Origin: Candidatus Acidiferrum typicum
Lineage (GTDB): Bacteria; Acidobacteriota; Terriglobia; Acidiferrales; UBA7541
Direction of reading: 5' to 3'
Length of the DNA: 50,156 nt
Assembly: GCA_002478115.1 (NCBI GenBank)
Contig: DLMH01000207.1
Span: 1-50,156 of the forward strand
Shown here: piece after piece, positions 35,905 to 44,206 of the stretch
How positions within the stretch are numbered: position 1 is the first letter of the stretch
Layout of the letters: each line of letters opens with the position of its first letter
Notes under the pieces: model-generated
Database searches by the model: none
Told to the model about the DNA's origin: nothing
Seen by the model: only the letters and a program-made list of their open reading frames with translations
Translations under genes and position numbers: made by a program

Positions 35905-36026
35905 AAACTATCCTTTCGCCAAATGAGGCCCGATGCCGACTTCGCTCGATGCTTAAAAAGCCAGAGCTGAGAGAGTGGAACGCACAAACACACGTGTGCA
36001 CGCAGTTTGGCGCGATCAGGACAGAT

Positions 36027-36410
36027 TCAGATCAGGAAGGTACAGAAAAGGGACTGAAGGGAGGGTGGTGAAGGCTCTTCTGCGTCAGCCAGGAGTGTGC
36101 TCGACGGCCTGGTGGGTAGAACTGCGAGCATGTTAACGGTCGCCGCGATCGTGGTGGCTGCCAGGCCAACCTCAGCCGCCTTGTACTGCATTTCCGGGAG
36201 TGGAGCTTGCGAGATGGCACAGCAGGAGTTATCCGAACCGCCGGAGAGTTGCGCCCCTCCCTTGTGGGACTGCTTATGGTCGCACGACGATTGGTGCATC
36301 GCCTGCGCGCACTCGGCTCCGCCGGAAGAAAGCATGGCACACGCCGAAAGCGGCACCAGACCGGCGGCAAAGACGCTCAACGCGAGTCCGAGGATAAATA
36401 GCCTTCGCAT
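36027..36410 (-). CDS. Small Cys/His-rich lipoprotein at the head of the cus operon
   Basis: A 127-residue protein of no family I recognise. The N terminus is a lipoprotein signal (MRRLFILGLALSVFAAGLVP then LSAC, lipobox at residues 21-24). It then has a Cys/His/Met-rich stretch: CAQAMHQSSCDHKQSHKGG, then NSCCAISQAPLPEM. The C-terminal half is hydrophobic, then Ser/Pro-rich, ending SLFCTFLI. Start ATG 36410 fits the signal peptide and has GGAA just upstream; a longer frame would add 36 residues with no signal. It precedes cusC on the same strand by 122 nt. The location and spaced thiol/imidazole ligands suggest periplasmic copper binding or sensing (inference). Confidence 0.72.
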   Translation of the reverse strand: MRRLFILGLALSVFAAGLVPLSACAMLSSGGAECAQAMHQSSCDHKQSHKGGAQLSGGSDNSCCAISQAPLPEMQYKAAEVGLAATTIAATVNMLAVLPTRPSSTLLADAEEPSPPSLQSLFCTFLI

Positions 36411-36835
36411 CAGATTCCATTCTAGCACGCAGGGTTCCTGTGCGCTTTCCAAACAGGTTCGCGTGTTCGGTCGCCAAGCGCTGTGACCTCCGTCACGCTG
36501 CGAGGAATCATGCATCATGGGAGCCGCCAGGGATGATCAACTGTGGAATACGCGATAAGTGCGTTCTTCGCGCAAGCAAACTTGGCCATAGCTCGAAACC
36601 CGCTTCCCCGCATCAAGTTGATGCGGCGCCCTCGTATCTCTTGCCGCGCGCTCCGCGTTTGACACTTCCTCCCACCCCACCTATAGTGAGCCCAAGGGAC
36701 GCCGCGTCACCACTTCGCTTTTCTTGGCCGCGTCTGCCTCCTCTTCCGTCTTTCTGGAATCGAGGCTCTGTTGCGCTCTCTGCGGATTGGTCCAGCCTTC
36801 CGTCGCTGTTACACTTTCCTTTACAGGGACAGAGC
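36411..36835. promoter_or_regulatory. Divergent regulatory region with two rodZ promoters
   Basis: P1 on the plus strand is TTGACA (36659-36664), 17-nt spacer, TATAGT (36682-36687), near consensus, giving a leader of about 140 nt. P2 is TTGGTC (36787-36792), 17-nt spacer, TACACT (36810-36815), giving a short leader before ATG 36836. For the minus-strand lipoprotein/cus operon only a -10-like TAGAAT just before its ATG is visible, without a convincing -35; that would fit an activator-dependent promoter. No other gene is seen in this 425-nt stretch. Confidence 0.65.
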
Positions 36836-37612
36836 ATGGCTAAGGGAAATTTCGGAGAACGTCTGAAGCGTGAGCGCGAGCTTCGCGAAGTCACGCTGGA
36901 AGAGATCACTGCTGCCACGCGCATTGGCTCTCGCTTCCTGGAAGCCCTGGAAAACGAAGAATGGAGCAAGCTTCCTGGCGGCGTCTTCAATCGCGGCTTC
37001 GTTCGCTCCATCGCGCGCTACCTCGGCCTCGATGAAGAGGCCCTTCTCGGCGAATACGATTTAGCTCACGGCGCCCAGGTTGCTCCCGTCCCCTCTCAAC
37101 CCGAACATCGCCTGTCCTCCTCCAAGTGGATTCCCTTCCTCCTCTTCGTCGGTTTGCTCGTTCTTCTATTCTGTGCCGTCGTCGGCGGCATCTACTACTG
37201 GCGGCATTACAGCGCGCGCCGCGCCCAGACTCAATCCATGAATTCCGTCTCGCCCGCCGCAAACACCCCAGTCACATCTGCTTCTACCCCGCCGGCCACC
37301 CAACAAAAGTCAGACACACTATCCACCGCGCAGGAGCCGCCGCTCGATCTGCTCGTCTCCGCCAGCGCCGCCACCCGCGTGCGCATCCTTGCCGATGGCA
37401 GACTGCTTTTTGAAGGTGAGTTTCTCTCCGGTGAAAATCGCCACTTCCAGGCTGCCGGTGAGTTTGAGGTCACTGCCGCGGACTCCAGTGCGGTGTTGCT
37501 GGAATTGAACGGCCAAGCCATGCCGCCGCTCGGTGCAACGGGAGCCTCGGGTACAATGACCTTAGGTCGTAAGGACCTTAGGCAGGCATCCGGTGGAAAC
37601 TCTCAGCCCTGA
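36836..37612 (+). CDS. rodZ: RodZ-like cell-shape protein
   Basis: A 258-residue bitopic membrane protein. The cytoplasmic HTH_25 domain is at 1-75 (FGERLKRERELREVTLEEIT ... GGVFNRGFVRSIARYLGLDE). One TM helix lies near 100-122 (IPFLLFVGLLVLLFCAVVGG). A Ser/Thr/Pro-rich spacer is followed by a periplasmic beta domain, about 160-245 (LDLLVSASAATRVRILADGR ... GEFEVTAADSSAVLLELNGQ), of the DUF4115 type. RodZ links MreB to the elongasome. ATG 36836 has GGGA upstream; in-frame starts before it lie upstream of both promoters. mreB is not in the window. The end overlaps the next gene by 20 nt. Confidence 0.9.
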   Translation: MAKGNFGERLKRERELREVTLEEITAATRIGSRFLEALENEEWSKLPGGVFNRGFVRSIARYLGLDEEALLGEYDLAHGAQVAPVPSQPEHRLSSSKWIPFLLFVGLLVLLFCAVVGGIYYWRHYSARRAQTQSMNSVSPAANTPVTSASTPPATQQKSDTLSTAQEPPLDLLVSASAATRVRILADGRLLFEGEFLSGENRHFQAAGEFEVTAADSSAVLLELNGQAMPPLGATGASGTMTLGRKDLRQASGGNSQP

Positions 37613-38558
37613 AGTACTCGAAGATTTGCGCCACGGTCGAGCCCCGCGCGAACGCAAGCTGGCCGTCTGCAGCACGGGCGCGCACATTCCTCCCGTGGAC
37701 CGCGCCGAAATCCTCACTGTTCTCGCACAGGATGCCGATGAACTGGTCTCCTCTCGCGCGCAGGAGGCGCTGCTCTCCGATTCGCTTGAAATTTTCGTCG
37801 AAGCCATGAACCGCGAGCACCCCCTGCCGGCGCTCTTTGCCTACGTCGCCAGAAATTTCGTCGCCAAGCCCGGCATCGTGGACGCGCTCGTGGCCAACCA
37901 GAAATGTCCCGGCGAGCAACTTGCCATCGTTGTCCCGCACTTGACGGCAGCCCATGTCGAATCGCTTTTTGATGAACTCGATCGCGTCACTCTTTCCAGC
38001 ACGCTTGCCGTTGCTCTGGAGCACTATCACGGTCTCACGGCCGACCAGAAAAGCACGCTGCAGGAACTTCGCAGCACCGCCATTGACGAGGGCCGCCTCG
38101 CCGATGCCGCTGCCGAAGCCGAGCCCGACCCGGTCAGGCGCCAGACCTTGCTTCAGCAGATCAGCCACATGACCGTTTCCCAGCGCGTGCAATTCGCCAT
38201 GAAGGGCGGCTCGGAGGCCCGCCGCACCTTGATTCGCGATTCCAACAAAGTCGTTCAGCGCGCCGTGCTGCAATCCCCGCGCCTCACCGATCAGGAGGTC
38301 GAAGCCTTCGCCTCCATGCCCAATCTCACCGATGAAATTCTTCGTTCGATCGCCACCAACCGGAACTTTCGCAAGAACTACGTGGTCGTACGCAACCTCA
38401 TGAACAATCCCAAGACGCCGCTCGATGTCTCCCTGCACATGCTTCCCATTCTGAATGCCCTCGACCTCAAGCGCCTTTCCATGAACAAAAATATTCCCGA
38501 AACCCTGCGCTCCACGGCCAACAAGCTCTTGCGCACCCGTGCCGACCTTAAGAGATAG
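37593..38558 (+). CDS. Helical-repeat (HEAT-like) protein, DUF2336-like
   Basis: A 321-residue cytosolic protein, nearly all alpha-helical, with repeated helix pairs of HEAT-like character (for example TLIRDSNKVVQRAVLQSPRL and MPNLTDEILRSIATNRNFRK). There is no signal peptide, TM segment or catalytic motif. It resembles DUF2336-type or other leucine-rich repeat proteins in layout, but I do not recognise it with certainty. It starts at GTG inside the end of rodZ (20-nt overlap), so translation is likely coupled and it may act with the cell-shape machinery. The N terminus has ERKLAVCSTGAHIPPVDRAE, a typical repeat cap. Confidence 0.8.
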   Translation: METLSPEVLEDLRHGRAPRERKLAVCSTGAHIPPVDRAEILTVLAQDADELVSSRAQEALLSDSLEIFVEAMNREHPLPALFAYVARNFVAKPGIVDALVANQKCPGEQLAIVVPHLTAAHVESLFDELDRVTLSSTLAVALEHYHGLTADQKSTLQELRSTAIDEGRLADAAAEAEPDPVRRQTLLQQISHMTVSQRVQFAMKGGSEARRTLIRDSNKVVQRAVLQSPRLTDQEVEAFASMPNLTDEILRSIATNRNFRKNYVVVRNLMNNPKTPLDVSLHMLPILNALDLKRLSMNKNIPETLRSTANKLLRTRADLKR

Positions 38559-38685
38559 CCCGAACGCAGCCCATCCCCCGGCCTGCCCCGTCTCAGGAAC
38601 TCCCGGCTGGGCTTCTCTTTTTCCTGATTCGTCCACTCGCATCGCGCTACACTAAACGCATCTCCTTTCAGTGGAGGCTTTCCAA

Positions 38686-39168
38686 ATGACCCCTCGCCCA
38701 CTATTGCGCCTAACTTCTCTCGCTGTTCTCGTTGCCGTCGCGGTGGCTCTACTGTTGGTCTCGCGCGTTTCGCTGCGCGCCGCTTCGGACCCCTGGACCT
38801 CCTCGCAAACCGTCCAGCCGGCGGATTTGCTGAAAGAACTCAGCGACTCCAAATCCGCTCCTACAATTGTCTTTGTGGGCTTCAATCGCCTTTACACTTC
38901 CGGCCACATCAAGGGCGCGCAAAATCATGGCATGGCGGGAAATGAAGTGGGCCTCCAGGAACTCAAGACTTGGGCTTCCTCGCTGCCACGCTCCACCAAG
39001 CTGGTCATCTATTGCGGCTGCTGTCCGATGGAGCGCTGTCCCAACCTCCGCCCCGCTTTCACCGCGCTTCGCGATCTCGGCTTCACCAAGCTACGCGTCC
39101 TTATCCTACCCACGGATTTTGCCGTGGACTGGGCTGCCAAGGGCTATCCCTACGATAGGGGCCAGTAA
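38686..39168 (+). CDS. Membrane-anchored or secreted rhodanese-domain protein
   Basis: A 160-residue protein: an N-terminal hydrophobic segment (LTSLAVLVAVAVALLLVSRV), then a rhodanese domain (FNRLYTSGHIKGAQNHGMAG, IYCGCCPMERCPNLRPAFTA). The active loop is unusually Cys-rich (CGCCPMERC, against the common CxxxxR). It probably handles persulfide or another thiol chemistry in the periplasm; the exact substrate is unknown. ATG 38686 is preferred because GGAGG lies 8 nt upstream, overlapping an in-frame GTG at 38671. Confidence 0.88.
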   Translation: MTPRPLLRLTSLAVLVAVAVALLLVSRVSLRAASDPWTSSQTVQPADLLKELSDSKSAPTIVFVGFNRLYTSGHIKGAQNHGMAGNEVGLQELKTWASSLPRSTKLVIYCGCCPMERCPNLRPAFTALRDLGFTKLRVLILPTDFAVDWAAKGYPYDRGQ

Positions 39169-39295
39169 CGCGCTCGCCTTTTGCTTGCACGCGCTCTACT
39201 ACGGGGCAATTCCGTCATCTGAAAATCCATTTACACGTCTCTCCGTCTAACCCGTTACACTTGTTCCCATTCTTGATTTGCTGACCGAGGACACT

Positions 39296-40288
39296 ATGAG
39301 ATTTCTGACCAGACTGTTTTTCGCACTCATCGCCGGTGGCATTTCTTTTGTTTCCGCCCACGCGCAAACCCAACCGGTCGCCCTCGATCTTAAGACTTCC
39401 GTCCCCTTCCACTTCGTGGCCTTAGGCGACACGCGCTTCCACGATCCCGCGGACACCAAGCCCGCCAATCCCGAGATTCGCCATGCGCTGGTCGCCGCGA
39501 TTGCCCAGGAAAATCCCGTCTTCATCTCCATCGGTGGAGACATCGTTTTGGATGGTGACAACGCCAAGGACTGGCAGGTGTGGGACGCGGAAACCTCGCT
39601 CTGGCGGGAACGCAAAATTCCTGTTTATCCCGCGATCGGCAATCACGATCTGCACGGCGATCTGAATACCGCCCTGGCCAACTATTTCCAGCGCTTCCCG
39701 GATATCCAGAAAAATCGCTTCTATTCCACGCGTGTCGCCAATTCGCTCATGCTCGTTCTCGATAGCAATCTCGACGAACTCTCCGGCCCGCAGGGCGCCT
39801 GGCTCACGGCCCAACTCGATCATCTTCCCGCCGATGTGGATTTTGTGTTCTTTGTTTTCCACCATCCGCCCTACACCAGCTCTTCCGATGAAAAAATTTA
39901 CGGCGGCGGCCATTCCGCGCGCCCCACCGAACAAGCCCTCGCCAAAATGCTCGAAGGGCGCCAGCAACGCACCCGCGCCCGCTTCATCGTCTTCAGCGGC
40001 CACGTTCACAACTACGAGCGCCACGAACACGGCGGCGTCACTTATTTCGTCATGGGCGGTGGCGGGGCGCATCCTTATCTCATCCCGCGCGCGCCCGACG
40101 ATCTCTACAAAGACATGGGCGTCAATTACCACTACCTCCTCGTCGGGGTGGATCACACCGCCGCGAAAATCACCATGCACAAGGTCGAGATCAAGGACGG
40201 CTCACCCGTCTGGTCCACGCCAGACAGCGTGACCATCCGCGTACCCGCCGCCGCTGCCAAAGCCGCAGGCGCCGGCAAAGCTCGATAG
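39296..40288 (+). CDS. Secreted calcineurin-like metallophosphatase
   Basis: A 330-residue protein with a signal peptide (MRFLTRLFFALIAGGISFVS, cleavage after AHAQ) and the metallophosphoesterase motifs in order: GDTR, SIGGDIV, IGNHD, FHHPPY and FSGHVHNYER. The first motif has Arg where most two-metal enzymes have His (GDxH), as in purple acid phosphatase-like members. It is expected to hydrolyse phosphoesters in the periplasm. GAGG lies 5 nt before the ATG. It converges with the cupin gene, with only 14 nt between the stops and no terminator seen there. Confidence 0.92.
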   Translation: MRFLTRLFFALIAGGISFVSAHAQTQPVALDLKTSVPFHFVALGDTRFHDPADTKPANPEIRHALVAAIAQENPVFISIGGDIVLDGDNAKDWQVWDAETSLWRERKIPVYPAIGNHDLHGDLNTALANYFQRFPDIQKNRFYSTRVANSLMLVLDSNLDELSGPQGAWLTAQLDHLPADVDFVFFVFHHPPYTSSSDEKIYGGGHSARPTEQALAKMLEGRQQRTRARFIVFSGHVHNYERHEHGGVTYFVMGGGGAHPYLIPRAPDDLYKDMGVNYHYLLVGVDHTAAKITMHKVEIKDGSPVWSTPDSVTIRVPAAAAKAAGAGKAR

Positions 40289-40302
40289 TCGCTTCGCCCA
40301 TT

Positions 40303-40719
40303 TCAACTACCGGCCCGCCCCGCAACCGGTGCCACCACCCAAACGTACTCCAGCACTTCGCTTCCCGTGTTCGTGACGTTGTGCTTCGTGCCCGGCGGAA
40401 TGTACGCCATCCGGTGTGCGCTAACAGGCACATCCGCGTGACCCTCCACATTCGCTACGCCGCTCCCCCGCAGAATCACCAGCGCCTCTTCGTTCTGCCC
40501 GGTCGAGTGCCAGCCCACGCTCTCTCCTGGTTTCAACCGCACCGACCCGCCACGCATCCCCGCCGTTTGTGGCGCGCCCTTCAGCAACGCGCAATCTCCT
40601 CCGGCGCACTCCAGCGAAAACGTCATTGGCTCCTTCTTCACAGCCGGTTCTTGCGCCCATATCCCCACCCCCACAAATGCCAGTACTCCCAACACACTCC
40701 ATGCAAGTTGTCTCTTCAT
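40303..40719 (-). CDS. Secreted small cupin protein
   Basis: A 138-residue protein with a signal peptide (MKRQLAWSVLGVLAFVGVGI then WAQ). It has a single cupin barrel: motif 1 around PGESVGWHSTGQNEEALVIL with GSG, motif 2 around YIPPGTKHNVTNTG. The His, Gln and Glu of motif 1 and the His of motif 2 can form one metal site. The sequence is too generic to name a reaction. GAGGAG precedes the ATG. It stands alone on the minus strand between two plus-strand genes. Confidence 0.87.
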   Translation of the reverse strand: MKRQLAWSVLGVLAFVGVGIWAQEPAVKKEPMTFSLECAGGDCALLKGAPQTAGMRGGSVRLKPGESVGWHSTGQNEEALVILRGSGVANVEGHADVPVSAHRMAYIPPGTKHNVTNTGSEVLEYVWVVAPVAGRAGS

Positions 40720-40877
40720 GCTTTCTCCTCTTCCTGGTTAGTTTCCTCCATTTCCTTCAAATCCTTCACCTCAAACTCGCAAGCCTTTACCTGTTCTCCC
40801 TCTTTCCTCCCTGGATTTTCCAAGCTAAACTACCGCCTCCCACCTCTCCGCTGAATTCATTTCGTTGGAGGTTTGCC

Positions 40878-40904
40878 ATGCCGCGCCAGTCTTACCCAAG
40901 GTAG
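40878..40904 (+). CDS. Possible 8-codon leader peptide
   Basis: ATG at 40878 has GGAGG 6 nt upstream, the best ribosome site in this stretch, and opens MPRQSYPR then TAG. The stop lies 9 nt before the GTG of the MmcQ/YjbR gene. It could aid re-initiation at that GTG, or be fortuitous. Confidence 0.35.
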   Translation: MPRQSYPR

Positions 40905-40913
40905 GTTTCACCC

Positions 40914-41345
40914 GTGAACATCGATCAACTCCGCAAACTCTGCCTCTCCTTCCCTGCTGCCACCGAGCAGATCCAGTGGGGTGACGACCTCCTCTTCAAG
41001 GTCGCAGGCAAAATGTTCGCCATCACGCCGTTGGAACCCGCCCGCGTCTGGCTCTCTCTCAAAGTGACGCCAGAAAACTTCGCGGAACTCACGGAGCGTC
41101 CCGGCATCATCCCCGCCCCGTATCTCGCGCGCGCCAAGTGGATTGCCCTCCAATCCCGCGACGCCCTTTCCCCCGCGGAACTCGCGACCCTGCTTCGCTC
41201 CTCCTATGATTTGGTCGTCGCCAAGCTTCCCGGCAAGACGCGCGACGCCATCTTGCGCGGCAACTCGCGCGCCCCCGCTAAGCGCCGCGCACCTCACAAG
41301 CGGAACCGTCGCAAGTCAGCGGCCGGCAGAAAGTGCGCCAATTAA
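40914..41345 (+). CDS. MmcQ/YjbR-family protein
   Basis: A 143-residue protein. The YjbR-like fold is seen in LRKLCLSFPAATEQIQWGDD, LLFKVAGKMFAITPLE, VWLSLKVTPENFAELTERPG and KWIALQSRDALSPAELATLL with RSSYDLV. The family is described as possible DNA-binding proteins of CyaY-like fold; the role is not established. A very basic C-terminal tail (KRRAPHKRNRRKSAAGRK) extends beyond the fold and could bind nucleic acid. It starts at GTG, with AAGGTAGG upstream overlapping the stop of the mini-ORF. Confidence 0.88.
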   Translation: MNIDQLRKLCLSFPAATEQIQWGDDLLFKVAGKMFAITPLEPARVWLSLKVTPENFAELTERPGIIPAPYLARAKWIALQSRDALSPAELATLLRSSYDLVVAKLPGKTRDAILRGNSRAPAKRRAPHKRNRRKSAAGRKCAN

Positions 41346-41468
41346 ATGCGCGCTTCCGGGCTCGCGCCAGCGCACACACGCGCCTCGCCGTATGAACTAG
41401 ACAATTCGCTCTTGTTCGGGGTTTTCCTGCAGGAGGATTCTGCGAATTCGCCGCTTTCGTGCTGTTTC

Positions 41469-41846
41469 CTACGCCATCGCCTTTGAGCCCGCCGCCCGCC
41501 GCAAGGGGCGCGCGCCAGGCACCGGAAATGTCATCTTCCAAAAATTCGTTTCCGCATTCACGAACTCCAGCCCCACGCTCAGCTTGCCGTCGCGCTCTCT
41601 CTTCACATACACGACGCGTGTTTCCACCGACCGGCTGGTATTTTCGTTCACCAGCAGCAGCTCCTGGCCCGCCAGGACCGGCTCGTCCATCGCCAGCAAC
41701 GCGCCCTGTTGGTTGATCGAGCGTGTCATCGCTCGCACGCAGAATTTCTCTCCCATTTCATTCTGCCCGTGCACCACAACCGGCAGTGACAACGCCACGC
41801 GCAGAGTCCGTCTGCGCTCGCGGTATCGAAAATGAAGTACGCCCAT
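41469..41846 (-). CDS. PilZ-domain protein
   Basis: A 125-residue protein consisting of one PilZ beta-barrel. The first c-di-GMP motif is present as an Arg-rich segment (YRERRRTLRVAL, RxxxR-like). The second motif, usually [DN]xSxxG, reads RSINQQG, so the Asp/Ser positions are not conserved and binding may be weak or lost. ATG 41846 is preferred (AGGAAGG upstream); a longer frame adds 23 residues. The regulated process is unknown; motility, adhesion or polysaccharide synthesis are usual. Confidence 0.8.
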   Translation of the reverse strand: MGVLHFRYRERRRTLRVALSLPVVVHGQNEMGEKFCVRAMTRSINQQGALLAMDEPVLAGQELLLVNENTSRSVETRVVYVKRERDGKLSVGLEFVNAETNFWKMTFPVPGARPLRRAAGSKAMA

Positions 41847-42504
41847 GGGACCTTCCTGCTCCTCAGATCTTACGGTCCGCCTCCAACCGACACCGATGAC
41901 CTTCCTCAAAAGCACTCAGCGGCAGTTCTTGGACGCGTTCTGCGCTTCCTCGGAAGAATCTTTCGTGCGGCTGACTCTGCGGATATTCTGCCTTGCGGCA
42001 CGCCTCCGGACAATAGCTGGGCGGTACTAAAATACTCCCTTCCATTTCAGTACGCTAGTACTTCTCAGAAGTTTCTTGGTCTTCAGGAGGATTAGCAAAG
42101 TGCGTTATCCACAGTAGAAACCAGGGACCACGAGAAGGACTTTTTTGACCTCCACCAAACTCATTGATTGCACAGACCTTACCCTGCGGTTTGGGCTCAA
42201 AAAAGCCATGGCATCCAATGAACTGCTGCCCGAAGAGCGATTTCGCAGAGCGCAGTCCCACAGGTCAAACTTTCGCTGCCCATGGGAAATCGCGTTGTCC
42301 GGTAACGGCATTTACCAGGCGCTTGGTTCCAATTAGCCGGTTTCCAGATGAGGATGAGCGGCGCTCAGCCTTTCGCATCCTCACACTTGGCCGCGAATAG
42401 GCCAAAAAATACAAATGTGTTCTAGAACGCACAGACACGCGTCCTCGACTCTTCTACCCTAAGGGCTGGTGATTCCCACAGTCATCAGAGGGCGTTGCAG
42501 ATGA
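41847..42504. other. Long intergenic region
   Basis: About 660 nt without a convincing gene. Seen: a strong ribosome-site-like AGGAGGA (42086-42092) followed by a GTG frame of only five codons; an inverted repeat TTGGCC / GGCCAA just before AAAAAA near 42390-42410; and -35/-10-like TTGGCC ... TACAAA around it, which could drive the BON gene. Open frames of 60-80 codons here lack ribosome sites and protein-like composition. Confidence 0.4.
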
Positions 42505-43365
42505 ATGCCCGAGGAGGAAGAATTGAAATCTCCTGGAAACGATGAAAGAGGTTTCGTCAGAGGGATTCTCGTGCTCGTTCTTGTGCTGCTTGTCGTAGGA
42601 GCGGTCTACTATATTTTTACGCGAAACTCGTCTATTCAGAACGCCTTCCATTCCATTCAGGAATCAACGCAAGATGCGGCTACCACCTCCAGGGTGCGCA
42701 CGGCCCTGCTCCTGTCGAAACAGGTATACCCCTTCGACATCAAAGTGCAAACAATCCAGGGCGAAGTCACCTTGGAAGGCCAGGTGCCTTCGGAGCAAGT
42801 CAAAACCGTGGCGGGCGCTATCGCCCAGGACACGTCGAGCGTCAAAAAGCTGCACAACAATCTGAGCGTCAACCCTTCGATAGAGCGCAACCCCGATCGG
42901 GAGCACCTCGGCGAACGGGTGGCGGATCTGGAAATCAAAACTTTAGTGACCGACGCTCTTTCGAAAAATGCGGAATTGGCGGAAAAACACATCACCACAG
43001 AAGTGAAGGATCGAGCGGTGACACTAGGCGGAACGGTACAGACCGTCAGTCAGAAAAACACCGCGGACCAAATCGCTTGGCAGGTTCCGGGCGTCCGGGG
43101 ACTTACGGACAATCTAAGCCTCTCCGATGCCCAGGCCATGCCGGAAAGCGCTGACGATAAACTGGCCCGCCGCGTGGAGTTTGAACTCTACTCCACAAAA
43201 GCAATTCCTCTGAAGACTGTGCAAATCCACGCCGATAATGGCATTGTCACTCTGACCGGAACGGTATCGTCCCGAGCGGAAAAACTGCTGGCGGAAAAGA
43301 CAGCGAAATCCGTTGAAGGCGTTCGCAGAGTCGTGAATGGTCTGGCCGCACCAGAGGAACCCTAG
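42505..43365 (+). CDS. Membrane-anchored triple-BON-domain protein
   Basis: A 286-residue protein: a short charged N terminus, one TM helix (GILVLVLVLLVVGAVYYIF, residues ~20-38), then three BON domains. Each shows the pattern of a helix and strand-turn-strand G-V-T-L-x-G-x-V: GEVTLEGQVPSEQ near 90-102, AVTLGGTVQTVSQ near 171-183, and GIVTLTGTVSSRAEK near 249-263. BON domains bind phospholipid or bridge envelope layers, as in OsmY. An alternative start is TTG 42523, with GAGGAGG 5 nt upstream, giving a protein six residues shorter. Confidence 0.88.
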   Translation: MPEEEELKSPGNDERGFVRGILVLVLVLLVVGAVYYIFTRNSSIQNAFHSIQESTQDAATTSRVRTALLLSKQVYPFDIKVQTIQGEVTLEGQVPSEQVKTVAGAIAQDTSSVKKLHNNLSVNPSIERNPDREHLGERVADLEIKTLVTDALSKNAELAEKHITTEVKDRAVTLGGTVQTVSQKNTADQIAWQVPGVRGLTDNLSLSDAQAMPESADDKLARRVEFELYSTKAIPLKTVQIHADNGIVTLTGTVSSRAEKLLAEKTAKSVEGVRRVVNGLAAPEEP

Positions 43366-43550
43366 ATTTCCGCGATATGCCAGAATCCCATAGTGCTCAG
43401 ACGCCAAGTTGGCTCAAGAGTTCTTATACCACGGCTTTTCTCAAACTCCCGATTAGTCGCCAAACCGGAAAGGTGGTTTTCACATGATTGGCGGGCGGTG
43501 CTGCAGTTTAAATCGGCGGCTCCGCGCCTAGCGTTCCAAAATGAGCGGTA

Positions 43551-43757
43551 CTACTTCTTTGAAAGCTCGCCCTTGAAATGACTTTCGACATCTTCATGAC
43601 TCAGCGGGTTTCTTGCTTTGGTCAATACGACCGAATAGACGACCTCATTCCCTCCAATCTGCGCGGTGATAAATGCCCCGTCTTCCGGCAGTTCTTGGTA
43701 GATGAATTTCACTTTTCTGCCGTCTTCAAGTGTTTTGACCCACTCTTCGTCTCGCAT
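43551..43757 (-). CDS. Small hypothetical protein
   Basis: A 68-residue protein I do not recognise. It begins MRDEEWVKTLEDGRKVKFIY and is strand-rich and charged, ending in a Lys-rich helix (ESHFKGELSKK). It has a very good ribosome site (GAGGAG, 8 nt before the ATG), which supports a real gene. There is no signal peptide, Cys or catalytic motif. It may be co-directional with the next gene upstream at 43822-43995. Confidence 0.7.
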   Translation of the reverse strand: MRDEEWVKTLEDGRKVKFIYQELPEDGAFITAQIGGNEVVYSVVLTKARNPLSHEDVESHFKGELSKK

Positions 43758-43821
43758 GTTCGTAGCTCCTCAGGCGAGGTCTAGGTCGACTGTCTCACGC
43801 CGAGTTGGTTGACTGTCTTAG

Positions 43822-43995
43822 CTAATTGTCGCGGTCGACGTCTTTGGCTGTGACTGTAACCTCAACGTGAGCGCCCTTTTTGAGGTTCCGTTCCGCTATT
43901 CTTGCCGATTTGGCCATGCGCGGCTTTGCCATTTCCTTCTTGACGCGGGCACGTGTCGAGTTGTCGGATTCTCTCCTACCTTTCTTATGCAACAT
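43822..43995 (-). CDS. Small basic hypothetical protein
   Basis: A 57-residue, strongly basic protein (MLHKKGRRESDNSTRARVKK ... MAKPRMAKSARIAERNLKKG) ending in a strand-like AHVEVTVTAKDVDRDN. Its composition is consistent with nucleic-acid or ribosome binding, but the family is unknown. ATG 43995 is preferred to an earlier in-frame start because the basic block begins there; the ribosome site is weak. It could be a false call. Confidence 0.45.
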   Translation of the reverse strand: MLHKKGRRESDNSTRARVKKEMAKPRMAKSARIAERNLKKGAHVEVTVTAKDVDRDN

Positions 43996-44206
43996 GCCCG
44001 AAGCATGACATCGAGATGAAAGCCATGCAGTCCCATTTCGCACAACTGCGAGGCATTTAGCAGCGGCGGGCTGATAAGTCGCTTATCGAACAAGTGGCAT
44101 TCGAGGGCTAATCCCGGGACCAAGCTATCCATGCTGTACGGCGCCGTCTTCCCTATGGACCCGGCATCCAGGACAGCCGATTCGTCCCATATGCCGCTGC
44201 GTCTTT

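Noticed and set aside
42145..42336. 63-codon frame in the long intergenic region
   Set aside because: No ribosome site, no conserved pattern and overlapping alternatives of equal length in other frames.
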